In this document: piece after piece, positions 15,835-23,488 of the stretch
Position numbering within the stretch: position 1 is the stretch's first letter
Layout of the letters: every line of letters begins with the position of its first letter
Source of the DNA: JAICTV01 sp035634055
Lineage (GTDB): Bacteria; Planctomycetota; Phycisphaerae; Tepidisphaerales; Tepidisphaeraceae
NCBI GenBank assembly: GCA_035634055.1
Contig: DASQDR010000272.1
Span: 1-42,989, forward strand
Reading direction: 5' to 3'
Length of the DNA stretch: 42,989 bases
Made by a program: the position numbers and the translations under genes
The notes under the pieces: model-generated
The model's database searches: none
What the model saw: only the letters and a program-made list of their open reading frames with translations
What the model was told of the DNA's origin: nothing

Positions 15835-17481
15835 ATGACAGGTGAACAGCAGTCGGCGGCGGCCGTGGACGTCATCGGATTCTCGTGCGCGTGCGGCAAG
15901 CGGTACCGCGTGAAGGCGACGCAGGCAGGCCGCCGCTTCACGTGCCCCGCCTGCGGCGCTGCTGGGCAGGTTCCCGCGGCCGGCGGCGCGGCGGCGGCGG
16001 CAGCAGCGCGGCCGAGCCCCGCGGTCGTCTACGCCGACGTCTCTCGGCCCCACCCGCAGGCGCAGCCGCGCGTCCAGCCACAGGTCGAGCCGACCTATCC
16101 GCCGCCCGCCCCGGCCATCCCCAAGACGATCGCGCCCGTCCCCCCGCCCCGCGTCGCGCCGCCACCGTGCGACCGGACGCTCATCTGCGGCGTGCCCGTC
16201 CCGACCACCATCGGGCAACTACTGGCGCTGCTGCTGGCGATCTGGGTGGTCGACTGCTTCTTCCTGCTCGTGCTGGCGCAGGTCTCGACCTTTTGGAGCG
16301 TCGTCGCCCGCCTGGCGTTCCTCGCCACCACGGTGGAGATCGTCCGCCAGGCGTGGCGGGTGATCCGCGCCAACCAGCGGGTGCTGCACGCGAAGGACGT
16401 CTCGATGCTGTGGGGCCTGGTCCGCCTCGTCGCCTGGGACCCGGTCGAGGGGGTTCTCTTCCTCCGCAACAAGAGCCTCGGCTTCTGCGACGACGAGCTG
16501 GACGACGGGCACGGCGGCATCCGCTTCATGTACCCGGTGCTGGGCGAGGAGCTTGCCCTGCGCGTGCCCCTGGAGCTCCAGACGCTGCGCTTCTCCGACG
16601 AGAAGGTGATGACGCGCGAGTACCTCAGCGTCACCGTCCGCGGCTCGATGAAGTGGCGGATCGTGGACCTGAAGAAGTTCTACCTGCTCGTCAGCCGCGA
16701 GCTGCGCACGACCGGCGAGCACACCGGCCGCGACGCCCACGGCGACGCCGTCAACCAGTCCTACCAGTCCGGCCCGCGCGGCGGCGCGGGCGGCAGATCG
16801 GTCGACCCGGATCGAACCACCAGCGACCTGCTCGCCGCGGCGATCGAGTGGCTGCGGCTGTTCGCCGAGGAGCAGACGCGCCTGGTCGTGTCGCGCGTCA
16901 GCTCCGGGCTGCTCATCGCCGACCGACTGTCCAGTGAAGTCCCAGAGGTGAAGGGCGCGTTACAAGGGCAGGTTGGTGTGGCGGCGGGCGCGGGCGCGGG
17001 CGCGGTGGCGACGCCGGCGGCGGGCGCGGCGACCGACTGGACCGGCGCGGCCGACGGGCTGGCGCGCACCATCTACCAGACCATCTCCGCCCGCGTCGGC
17101 GACTTCGGCATCCGCGTGGAAGACGTGACGCTCCAGGAGATCCGCCTGCCCGACGAGATCGTTCGCGAGTGCGTCCGGGCGTGCAAGACCGCCTACCTCC
17201 CGCTCATCCACCAGCGCGAGGCCACCAAGCGCCGCGCCGATCTGGGGGCCGAGGTCGACCTGCTGGGGCGCGAGGCCGTCGCCACGCGCGAGATCGTCGG
17301 GGCGGCGCCGAACTTCACGCTGGCCGACTTCCTCACCAACTTCCTGAGCAAGAAGATGTCCGACCCCGCCGGCCTCGGCCTGGGCGCCTCCGCCGCCCAG
17401 GCGGCCCTGACCGCCGCCACCGCCACCGCCGCCCTGCCACCCGCGCAACCACCCGCGCAGCCGCCGCCGGCCGGGGGGTGA
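15835..17481 (+). CDS. Zinc-ribbon plus SPFH/Band-7 domain membrane protein
   Basis: 548 aa, ATG at 15835 with GGGGAG upstream. Order: an N-terminal zinc ribbon with C18, C20, C37, C40 (CACGK and CPACG); a Pro/Ala-rich linker to about 115; one or two membrane segments at about 127-170; an SPFH/Band-7-like region from about 195 (VEGVLFLRN, MKWRIVDLKKFYLLV) to about 480 (FGIRVEDVTLQEIRLPDEI); then a low-complexity Ala/Pro tail. SPFH proteins form membrane scaffolds (stomatin, HflK/C type). The ribbon at the front resembles zinc-ribbon tops of planctomycete proteins. It interrupts the prp cluster on the other strand and may be unrelated to it. Confidence 0.75.
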   Translation: MTGEQQSAAAVDVIGFSCACGKRYRVKATQAGRRFTCPACGAAGQVPAAGGAAAAAAARPSPAVVYADVSRPHPQAQPRVQPQVEPTYPPPAPAIPKTIAPVPPPRVAPPPCDRTLICGVPVPTTIGQLLALLLAIWVVDCFFLLVLAQVSTFWSVVARLAFLATTVEIVRQAWRVIRANQRVLHAKDVSMLWGLVRLVAWDPVEGVLFLRNKSLGFCDDELDDGHGGIRFMYPVLGEELALRVPLELQTLRFSDEKVMTREYLSVTVRGSMKWRIVDLKKFYLLVSRELRTTGEHTGRDAHGDAVNQSYQSGPRGGAGGRSVDPDRTTSDLLAAAIEWLRLFAEEQTRLVVSRVSSGLLIADRLSSEVPEVKGALQGQVGVAAGAGAGAVATPAAGAATDWTGAADGLARTIYQTISARVGDFGIRVEDVTLQEIRLPDEIVRECVRACKTAYLPLIHQREATKRRADLGAEVDLLGREAVATREIVGAAPNFTLADFLTNFLSKKMSDPAGLGLGASAAQAALTAATATAALPPAQPPAQPPPAGG

Positions 17482-18100
17482 GGGAACGACAAGGTGCCGA
17501 GGTGACCAGGTGAGGACGCGCCGAGGGGGCGCGCCAACTAGTGCCGGTGCGGTGCCGGTGCCGGTGCGGTGCGGTGCGGGGCGGGCACGAGACAAATCAG
17601 AAGGCGACGTGAGCCAAACGCGGACGTGTGCGGCGGCCCCTCGGCGACCGCCCCCCCGCGTCGACCGCCGGCGCTTCGTCGCGCCTCCCCGCGCCTCGCC
17701 GCTGCTCTGGCGCGGGCGCACCGGCAGGCGCGGCCGGGATTATCGAGTCATCCCACTGATCAGCACCGGCGGAGCGGATCGCCCGCCGGGCCGCGGTTCC
17801 AGATAACCCCCCTGCCGCGCGACCTCGCATGCCCGCGGCGCGACCTCGCACGCGACGCGAGGTGCCCCGCGCGCCAAGCGGCAAGGCTTGCGCGTGACGC
17901 GCCATGCCTCGCGCGGGGCGCACGATGGCTCCTGCGCCCGCGATCGGAGGCGGCAGCGCCGGCGGCGCTCCCGCCGCGCTCTTCTGCGTTTTCCCCGTTT
18001 CCCCTTCTCAGTTGCTCAGGATTTCGTGACCAGCCGTCTGGTGCTTCCCCTCTTCATTGTTTCGACATTCGACATTCGACGTTCGACCTTTCCCTCCCCT
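17482..18100. other. 619-bp convergent intergenic region rich in simple repeats
   Basis: Lies between the ends of the SPFH gene and prpC. Holds a GTGCCG/GTGCG run (17541-17580), two copies of CGCGACCTCGCA within a palindrome-rich stretch (17817-17926), and a heptamer run at 18061-18089. I see no credible gene; open frames here are compositional. Confidence 0.6.
18061..18089. repeat. Heptamer repeat, TTCGACA family
   Basis: Four tandem units: TTCGACA, TTCGACA, TTCGACG, TTCGACC, ending 12 bp before the prpC stop codon. Confidence 0.8.
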
Positions 18101-19288
18101 TCACACTCTCTGCTCCACCGCCACGTATGCCCTCGGCTCCGGCCCCGCGTAGTCGGCGGCGGGGCGGATGATCTTGTTGTCGGCGCGTTGCTCGAAGACG
18201 TGGGCGGACCAGCCGGCGGTGCGGGGGATGACGAACAGCGGGGTGAACATCGGCGTGGGGATCCCCATCAGGCGGTAGACCACCGCGGTGTAGAAGTCGA
18301 CGTTGGGGAACATCCGCTTCTCGCGCATCATCACCGCCTCGATCCGCTCGGCGACGGGGAACAGCCGGGCGTCGCCGGCGTCGCGGCCGGCGTCGGCGGC
18401 GTCGCGGGCCTCCTGGGCGATGCGGCGGGCGAACGCCTTGGCGAAGCGCGAGCGCGGGTCGATCACCGTGTAGACCGGGTGGCCGAAGCCGAGCAGCTTC
18501 TCCTTGCGGGCCAGCGCGTCGAGGATGCCGCGCTCGGCCTCGTCGGGGGTGGCGAAGCGCTCGATGAGCTTCATGGCCCCCTCGTTGGCCCCGCCGTGCA
18601 GCGCGCCGCGCAGGGCGCCGATGCCGCCGGTGATGGCGGAGTAGTAGTCGCTGGCGGTCGAGGCGATCAGGCGGCAGGTGAAGGTCGAGGCGTTGAACTC
18701 GTGCTCGGCGTAGAGGATGAACGACGCGTCCAGCGCCCGCTCCAGCAGCGGCGCGGGCGGGCGGCCGTGCAGCAGGTGGAGGAACTGCCCGGCGATCGTC
18801 TGCTCGTCGGTCTGGACCTCGATCCGCCGGCCGGTGGCGTGGAACTGGTGCCAGTACATCACCATGCCGGGGAACGCGCCGAGCAGGCGCTCGGCCAGGC
18901 CCACCTGCGCCTCGGGCGAGCCGGGGATCCCGCCGTCGGAGACCGGCTCGGGCTCCAGGCAGCCGAGCATCGAGCAGCCGGTGCGCATCACGTCCATCGG
19001 GTGGGACGCCGCCGGGAGCTTCTCCAGCGCATCCCGCAGCGCGCCCGGCAGCGCGCGGTGGGCACGGACGCGGCGGCGGAAGGCGTCGAGCTCGCCGCGC
19101 CGCGGCAGCTCACCGTAGAGCAGCAGGTAGGCGACCTCGTCGTACGTCGCGCGCTCGGCCAGGTCCTCGATCGAGTACCCGCGGTAGTGCAGCCCCTTCC
19201 CCTCCCGCCCCACCGTGCAGACCGCGGTGCGGCCGGCGGTGATGCCGGAGAGGACGACGGATTTTTTAGTCGGGGTGGCTTCGGGCAT
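18101..19288 (-). CDS. prpC: 2-methylcitrate synthase / citrate synthase family
   Basis: 395 aa from the ATG at 19288, with AAGGA about 7 nt upstream; an upstream TTG at 19306 is less likely. Type-II-like short citrate synthase with catalytic motifs HEFNASTFT (His), GFGHPVY (His) and PNVDFYTAVVY (Asp), plus HGGANE and RTAGWSAHVFEQ. It condenses propionyl-CoA with oxaloacetate. Sequence alone does not rule out citrate synthase, but placement 127 bp downstream of prpB on the same strand makes methylcitrate synthase the better call. A small Ala/Asp/Gly-rich expansion (RDAADAGRDAGDAR) sits where relatives have a shorter loop. Confidence 0.92.
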   Translation of the reverse strand: MPEATPTKKSVVLSGITAGRTAVCTVGREGKGLHYRGYSIEDLAERATYDEVAYLLLYGELPRRGELDAFRRRVRAHRALPGALRDALEKLPAASHPMDVMRTGCSMLGCLEPEPVSDGGIPGSPEAQVGLAERLLGAFPGMVMYWHQFHATGRRIEVQTDEQTIAGQFLHLLHGRPPAPLLERALDASFILYAEHEFNASTFTCRLIASTASDYYSAITGGIGALRGALHGGANEGAMKLIERFATPDEAERGILDALARKEKLLGFGHPVYTVIDPRSRFAKAFARRIAQEARDAADAGRDAGDARLFPVAERIEAVMMREKRMFPNVDFYTAVVYRLMGIPTPMFTPLFVIPRTAGWSAHVFEQRADNKIIRPAADYAGPEPRAYVAVEQRV

Positions 19289-19338
19289 GGGGGATCCTTG
19301 GGTCAATTAAATGGGGACGCGCGCGGGGGACCCAGGCA

Positions 19339-19484
19339 TGCAGAGGCACGGAGGCACGCAGTGGGGGAACGGGAAGAAGGGGGAAAGTGAATTCACTGCC
19401 TGCCTCTCTGCCTCTTCACTCCCTTGGTGCCTCCGTGCCTCCGTCCCTTCGTGCCTTCGCCTCTTCGTGCCTCATCCCTTCGGC
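19339..19484. repeat. Inverted repeat, GGCACGGAGGCACG family, overlapping the end of prpB
   Basis: The left arm has AGGCACGG, AGGCACGC units (19343-19360). The right arm is a longer complement with GTGCCTC, CGTGCCTC, GTGCCTTC, CCTCTTC units. The right arm runs into prpB and encodes its last residues. Confidence 0.85.
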
Positions 19485-20540
19485 CCGCCTTTCGAACATC
19501 TCATCCATCCTCCGCTCCACCGCGTGGTAGCCAAGGATATCGTAGAGCTGTTCCCGGGTCTGCATCTGATCCAGCAGGGACTTCTGGGTGCCGTCGCGGC
19601 GGAGCGTCTGGTAGGCGCGGGCGGCGGCGAAGCTCATGGCGCGGAAGGCGGTCAGCGGGTAGAGGGCGAGGCGCACGCCGGCGGCGGCCAGGTCCTCCAG
19701 CGCGAACAGCGGGGTGCGGCCGAACTCGGTCAGGTTGGCCAGCACCGGCACGCCGACGGCGGCGGTGAAGGTGCGGTACTCCTCCAGTGTGGTCAGGGCC
19801 TCGGCGAAGATCATGTCGGCGCCGGCGTCGACGTATCGTTGCGACCGCGCGATGGCGGCCGAAAGGCCCTCGACGGCGTGGGCGTCGGTGCGGGCCATGA
19901 TGACGAATTTTTGGTTGGTGCCCGCTCCCTCGCTCGTGCCGGCGATCGCGCTTGCGCCGTGGCGATCCGCGCGGGCGCCTTCGCCCTCGGTGCCCGCGCC
20001 CGCGCCCGACCCCACGCCCGAGCTCAAGCCCAAGCCCGAGCCTGTCCCGTCGCGGGTGCCGTCGCGGGTGCCGGCGCGGGCGGTTCCCTCGGCGGTGGCC
20101 CGGCCTTCGACGGCGGCGCGGAGGCGGTCGACCATTTCCTCCGCCTCCACCAGCGCCTTGCCCGGGCGATGCCCGCAGCGCTTGGCAGTCACCTGGTCTT
20201 CCAAGTGCACCGCCGCGGCGCCGGCCTGAATCAAGTCGCCGACGGTGCGGGCGATGTTCAGGGCCGAGCCGAAGCCGGTGTCGCCGTCGACCAGCAGTGG
20301 CAGCCGGGTGGCGCGGGTGATGCGGCGGACGTCGGTGAGCACGTCGTCGAGCGTCGTAATGGCCAGGTCCGGCACGCCGATCGACGCGTTGGCCACCCCC
20401 GCGCCCGAGAGGTAGATCGCGCCGAACCCCGCCCGCTCGGCGAGCAGCGCGGCATAGGCGTTGATCGTCCCGACCACCTGGAGCGGGCGCTCGCGCTCGA
20501 CCGCCTCGCGGAACCGCTGGCCGGGGGAAGGGATTGCCAT
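19416..20540 (-). CDS. prpB: 2-methylisocitrate lyase with internal and C-terminal low-complexity extensions
   Basis: 374 aa, longer than the roughly 290-300 aa usual for PrpB. The lyase core is complete: YLSGAGVANASIG (43-55), LVDGDTGFG (83-91), VHLEDQ (111-116) and the isocitrate-lyase signature KRCGH (120-124), then KFVIMARTDA (211-220). It splits 2-methylisocitrate into pyruvate and succinate. Residues 146-210 are a Gly/Ala/Thr/Glu-rich insertion between the helix after KRCGH and the next core strand. The last 20 or so residues come from an intergenic repeat. TATAAT lies 7 nt before the ATG. First gene of a prpBC operon, divergent from an XRE-S24 regulator. Confidence 0.93.
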   Translation of the reverse strand: MAIPSPGQRFREAVERERPLQVVGTINAYAALLAERAGFGAIYLSGAGVANASIGVPDLAITTLDDVLTDVRRITRATRLPLLVDGDTGFGSALNIARTVGDLIQAGAAAVHLEDQVTAKRCGHRPGKALVEAEEMVDRLRAAVEGRATAEGTARAGTRDGTRDGTGSGLGLSSGVGSGAGAGTEGEGARADRHGASAIAGTSEGAGTNQKFVIMARTDAHAVEGLSAAIARSQRYVDAGADMIFAEALTTLEEYRTFTAAVGVPVLANLTEFGRTPLFALEDLAAAGVRLALYPLTAFRAMSFAAARAYQTLRRDGTQKSLLDQMQTREQLYDILGYHAVERRMDEMFERRAEGMRHEEAKARRDGGTEAPRE

Positions 20541-20547
20541 GCGGCGG

Positions 20548-20553
20548 ATTATA
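20548..20553 (-). promoter_or_regulatory. Candidate -10 element of prpB
   Basis: Perfect TATAAT on the reverse strand, 7 nt before the prpB ATG, with no Shine-Dalgarno. No good -35 is visible in the GC-rich sequence upstream, so activation by a regulator is possible. Confidence 0.55.
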
Positions 20554-20572
20554 CGCGGCGCCCCCCGGACCG

Positions 20573-20749
20573 CCCGGCGGCACAGCCGCGTGGCGCGAAC
20601 GCGGCGGCGCGAGCGCGGCGGCGCGAGGGCGGCGGCGCGATAGCGGTGCAGGGCGGCGGCGCGAGGGCGAACGGCGGCGGCGGATAGCGGTGCAGGGCGG
20701 CGGCGCGCGGGCGAACGGCGGCGGCTCTCGGCGATCCGGCGGCACAGCC
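20573..20749. repeat. GC-rich tandem repeat block flanked by a 14-bp direct repeat
   Basis: CCGGCGGCACAGCC occurs at 20574-20587 and again at 20736-20749. Between them, a 44-bp unit is present twice in tandem (20639-20682 and 20683-20726) with very few differences, preceded by shorter GCGGCGGCGCGAG units. It lies just upstream of prpB and carries no gene. Confidence 0.8.
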
Positions 20750-20772
20750 CTCACTTGCTTCATCTTTCGCGG

Positions 20773-20824
20773 CCCTAACTTCTTCCGGATTCATCAGTTG
20801 CAAAACAAGAAGATGCAGTTAGGG
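20773..20824. promoter_or_regulatory. AT-rich dyad in the prpB / XRE-S24 divergent region
   Basis: CCCTAACT (20773-20780) is the exact complement of AGTTAGGG (20817-20824). The adjoining TCTTC (20781-20785) pairs with GAAGA (20809-20813) across a 3-nt bulge. The stretch 20755-20850 is clearly richer in A and T than its surroundings. Candidate operator or leader hairpin for the regulator gene. Confidence 0.5.
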
Positions 20825-20917
20825 ATTTATCTGGTATTTTCCCTTGCCTGCGCGTGCGCCAGGGGCTATCCATAAGGCGTAAACCCGCCGCCAGGGAAGG
20901 CGGATCACTGAGGACAA

Positions 20918-21787
20918 GTGGAAGCACTCGGACCCAAACTTCGCCGGCAGCGGCGCCGGCTCGGACTTACCCTGGACGAACTGGCCGGGCGCACCGGCAT
21001 CTCCAAGCCGTACCTCTCGCTGATCGAGACCGGTCGGGTCCCCAACCCCCCCAGCGACGAGAAGCTCCGCCGCCTCGAGCAGACCCTCGGCTTCACCCCG
21101 GGCGAGCTGGTGACGCAGGCGCACCTCCAGCGCACCCCGCGCGACGTGCGCGCGGTGCTGACGAAGTTGTTGCGCGGACAGGAAGAACGGGTGTCGGGTG
21201 TCGGGGTTCGGGGTTCGGGTGAAGAGAAAGCCAACGGAACCGTCGTCCTGGCCCGAAACCCAACGCCCGACACCCGAAACCCGTCCGCCGCCATCGACCT
21301 CGACGACGCCTACCTCTCCGGCGTGCTGCACGACCTGGTGGAGAAGTCCGCCGGGAACGTCGAGTCCGTCGCCACCAACGCGGTGCCGGTCATCAACCGC
21401 GTCTCGGCCGGTTACCCGAAAGATTTCACCGATCTGGCCTATCCTAAGGGCGTGGCGGACGAGTACGTCGGTTGCCCGGACGTGAACGACAAGGACGCCT
21501 TCGCCGCGCGCGTGCACGGGGACAGCATGTTCCCCAAGTACCGTCAGGGGGACATCGTCATCTTCTCCCCCGCCGGCGCGCCGAAGAACGGCGACGACTG
21601 CTTCGTGCGCTTCGAGGACGGGCACACCACCTTCAAGCGCGTCTTCTTCGAGAGCGACGAGGGCGGCACGCCGGTCCTGCGGTTGCAGCCGCGCAACGAG
21701 AAGTACCGCGCGCAAACGGTGCCGTCGGAGCGCGTCACCGGGTTGTACAAGGCGGTCTTCAAGTACCAGCGCGTGGATGAAGACTAA
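20918..21787 (+). CDS. XRE-family regulator with C-terminal S24 (LexA/CI-like) domain
   Basis: 289 aa, GTG start with AGGA 4 nt upstream. Residues 5-60 form an XRE helix-turn-helix (LTLDELAGRTGISKPYLSLIETG). Residues about 160-285 match the S24 fold: ARVHGDSMFPKYRQGDIVIF with S203 as nucleophile and TTFKRVFFE with K240 as base. An Ala-Gly pair (A164-G165 in RVSAGYP) stands where LexA/CI proteins cleave themselves, so self-cleavage is possible. Residues about 91-123, the linker between the domains, are encoded by a heptamer inverted repeat. It diverges from prpB and is a candidate regulator of the prp genes (inference). Confidence 0.85.
   Translation: MEALGPKLRRQRRRLGLTLDELAGRTGISKPYLSLIETGRVPNPPSDEKLRRLEQTLGFTPGELVTQAHLQRTPRDVRAVLTKLLRGQEERVSGVGVRGSGEEKANGTVVLARNPTPDTRNPSAAIDLDDAYLSGVLHDLVEKSAGNVESVATNAVPVINRVSAGYPKDFTDLAYPKGVADEYVGCPDVNDKDAFAARVHGDSMFPKYRQGDIVIFSPAGAPKNGDDCFVRFEDGHTTFKRVFFESDEGGTPVLRLQPRNEKYRAQTVPSERVTGLYKAVFKYQRVDED
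21188..21283. repeat. Heptamer inverted repeat inside the XRE-S24 gene
   Basis: The left arm (21188-21222) has CGGGTGT, CGGGTGT, CGGGGTT, CGGGGTT, CGGGTGA. The right arm (21251-21283) has the complement (CCCGAAA, CCCAACG, CCCGACA, CCCGAAA). The frame is kept through both arms and the 28-bp centre. Same family as the prpD insertion. Confidence 0.9.
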
Positions 21788-22126
21788 CGGTGCCCCGCCC
21801 GTAGCGCAACCAATGCAAAATTCCCCCATCTTCACGCGCGGGCGGGCAACGTTGCCCAGCTTTACTAAGGGACGGTGAGGAAGCTCATCTCCCCCGCCCG
21901 CGCCGCTTGCGGTCATTGGTGGCGTCGGCTCCAATCGCGTCCATCTCGCCGTCCGTGGGTGCAGTCGCCTCGTTGTCGTCGTAACCCAGAACCCGGAGAG
22001 AATGTCGATCCGCCGCGCCGGATCGCCGCGCCCGCGGTGTGCGCGCGTGCGGCGTGGCCGTCGGCGGAACGCGCGGAGGCGGCGCGGCGGGAGACGCGCG
22101 GCGGGAGAAACGAAGGAGTGGCATCC
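21788..22126. other. 339-bp intergenic region
   Basis: Between the XRE-S24 gene and the CTERM-tailed gene, same strand. A short AT-richer patch (around 21809-21830) may hold a promoter, but I cannot assign boxes. Nothing else is seen. Confidence 0.5.
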
Positions 22127-22648
22127 GTGAGTTTGAGGTCGTTCAGTCGCTTGGAAAGGTGCGCGGCGCTGCTCGCGCTGCTCGCGTGGGTCGATGGCGC
22201 GGACGTGGTTCGCGCGGGCCCCGTTGCGCCGGCGGAGTTGGGGGCGCCGACGTCCGCGTTCGCCGTGACTCGCGCCGGCAAAGCCTCGGGCGACCTCTCC
22301 GCGCCCGCCGCGTTTCCGGCGTTTCCGGCCTTTCCCGCGTCGCCCGCGACGCCCGCGTTTCGGTCACTGACAATTGTCGAAACGAACGGTGCCGCCGCCG
22401 GCACCGCCGCCACCGCCGCCGCCGCCGGCACCACCGGCACCACCGGCACCACCGGCACCACCGGCGCCGTCACCGCGGCGCGTTCGCAGCCGTCGGTGGC
22501 GCGGCCCGCCTCTGGCGATGCTCGCCCGACGGACGCGCCGGAAACGGCGATCGCCCCGCTCCCGCCGGCAATCGTCGCCGGCCCGCCGGCGATGGCCCTG
22601 GCCGCCCTGCTCGCCCACCGCATCCGCCGCCGCGGCGGGCGAGTGTGA
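22127..22648 (+). CDS. Small secreted protein with PEP-CTERM-like C-terminal tail
   Basis: 173 aa from the GTG at 22127, with AAGGAG upstream. The N-terminus has a hydrophobic signal-like stretch (CAALLALLAWVDG). The middle is low-complexity: Ala/Phe/Pro units (AFPAFPAFPASPA) and Thr/Gly units (GTTGTTGTTG) coded by 9-bp tandem repeats. The C-terminal 30 residues follow the CTERM plan: PLPPAIVAGPP, a hydrophobic helix (MALAALLAH) and a basic end (RIRRRGGRV). Such tails direct sorting by an exosortase-type enzyme in other bacteria. No function is recognised. The longer frame upstream lacks coding character. Confidence 0.6.
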   Translation: MSLRSFSRLERCAALLALLAWVDGADVVRAGPVAPAELGAPTSAFAVTRAGKASGDLSAPAAFPAFPAFPASPATPAFRSLTIVETNGAAAGTAATAAAAGTTGTTGTTGTTGAVTAARSQPSVARPASGDARPTDAPETAIAPLPPAIVAGPPAMALAALLAHRIRRRGGRV

Positions 22649-22677
22649 TAGCGATCCGGAATGGTCCTCGCGCGACA

Positions 22678-22697
22678 GGGGCGACGTTTGCCTCGCC
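22678..22697 (+). repeat. Copy 2 of a 20-bp hairpin element in a convergent gap
   Basis: GGGGCGACGTTTGCCTCGCC. GGGCGA pairs with TCGCCC, which extends 1 bp beyond the element. It lies between the converging CTERM-tailed and ferredoxin genes, like the other two copies. Possible bidirectional terminator. Confidence 0.55.
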
Positions 22698-22829
22698 CTC
22701 CGTCGTGGTGGGCACGAGGATGACAGTCGTCCCTACGCCGTCGCGCGCGGAGAGCTTCCGCGGCGGCACGAACCGGCCACTCGCGGCACCGGCATTAGCG
22801 CGCTCCGCGTCGCTCGCCCGTCGACGCCG

Positions 22830-23195
22830 TTACTTGGTCGTCCAGACGGGCGGCGGGGTGATCTGCGCTTCGGGCGGCTTGCCCGCGTCGGCGCGGCCGC
22901 TGCCGGCCAGGCGGCTTTCGGCGCGCAGCTCCATGTCGTGATCGCACACGACCTGGCAGCTCAGACGCAGCCCGGCCTGGCCGAGCAATCCGCGGGCGGT
23001 CAGCACCTGCTTTTCCGCCTCGGTCATTCGCCCCGGCTCACCGGCGATGAACTGGACCCGACAGGTCGTGCACCGGGCGTGTCCGCCGCACGCGTGGAGC
23101 TGGTCGATCTTCGCATCTTCCATCAGGGCATTAAGCAGTCGCTTACCCGTTTCGACCTCGAACGTTCCGGCGCCGTCCACGATGAGCTTGGGCAT
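22830..23195 (-). CDS. Plant-type 2Fe-2S ferredoxin
   Basis: 121 aa from the ATG at 23195, preceded by GAAGGAG. Four cluster ligands are in place: C36, C42 and C45 in HACGGHARCTTC (C-x5-C-x2-C) and C80 in LSCQV. Residues 1-90 are a complete ferredoxin fold, and the extra 30 residues at the C-terminus are Pro/Ala-rich. An electron carrier of the cytoplasm; the partner is not in the neighbourhood. The C-x5-C spacing is closer to adrenodoxin/Isc-type ferredoxins than to plant chloroplast ones (C-x4-C). Confidence 0.9.
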   Translation of the reverse strand: MPKLIVDGAGTFEVETGKRLLNALMEDAKIDQLHACGGHARCTTCRVQFIAGEPGRMTEAEKQVLTARGLLGQAGLRLSCQVVCDHDMELRAESRLAGSGRADAGKPPEAQITPPPVWTTK

Positions 23196-23488
23196 GTGGT
23201 CTCCTTCCCCCCGGGGAAGCCGCGCGCAAGTGTGCGCGCGTGCAGGCGCCAGTGGTATCCGGGCGAGCGGCCGTGGACAACCTGTCGCGAAGTTGCGCGG
23301 AACGTGCAATCGATCGCGACACGCTGCCGCGACGCGTCGCCCGCGCCGTTTTTGCCCCAAACCCGTGTGGGACGGTCAGGATTGGGACGGCGGATGTTAT
23401 CGGACCCCGCGGCCGCGGCCGCCGTGGCACGGGCGTTGTTCCGGCAGATCCTCGAACGGATCGCCGTACGCGAAAGGAGTTGTGCCTC

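Larger units (their letters stand above)
20541..20917. other. Divergent intergenic region prpB / XRE-S24 regulator
   Basis: Composed of the prpB -10 box, a GC-rich repeat block and an AT-rich dyad, described separately. No gene is seen. Confidence 0.65.

Noticed and set aside
17888..19390. 500-codon forward frame opposite prpC
   Set aside because: Antisense of a clear citrate-synthase-family gene; it also runs through repeats at both ends.
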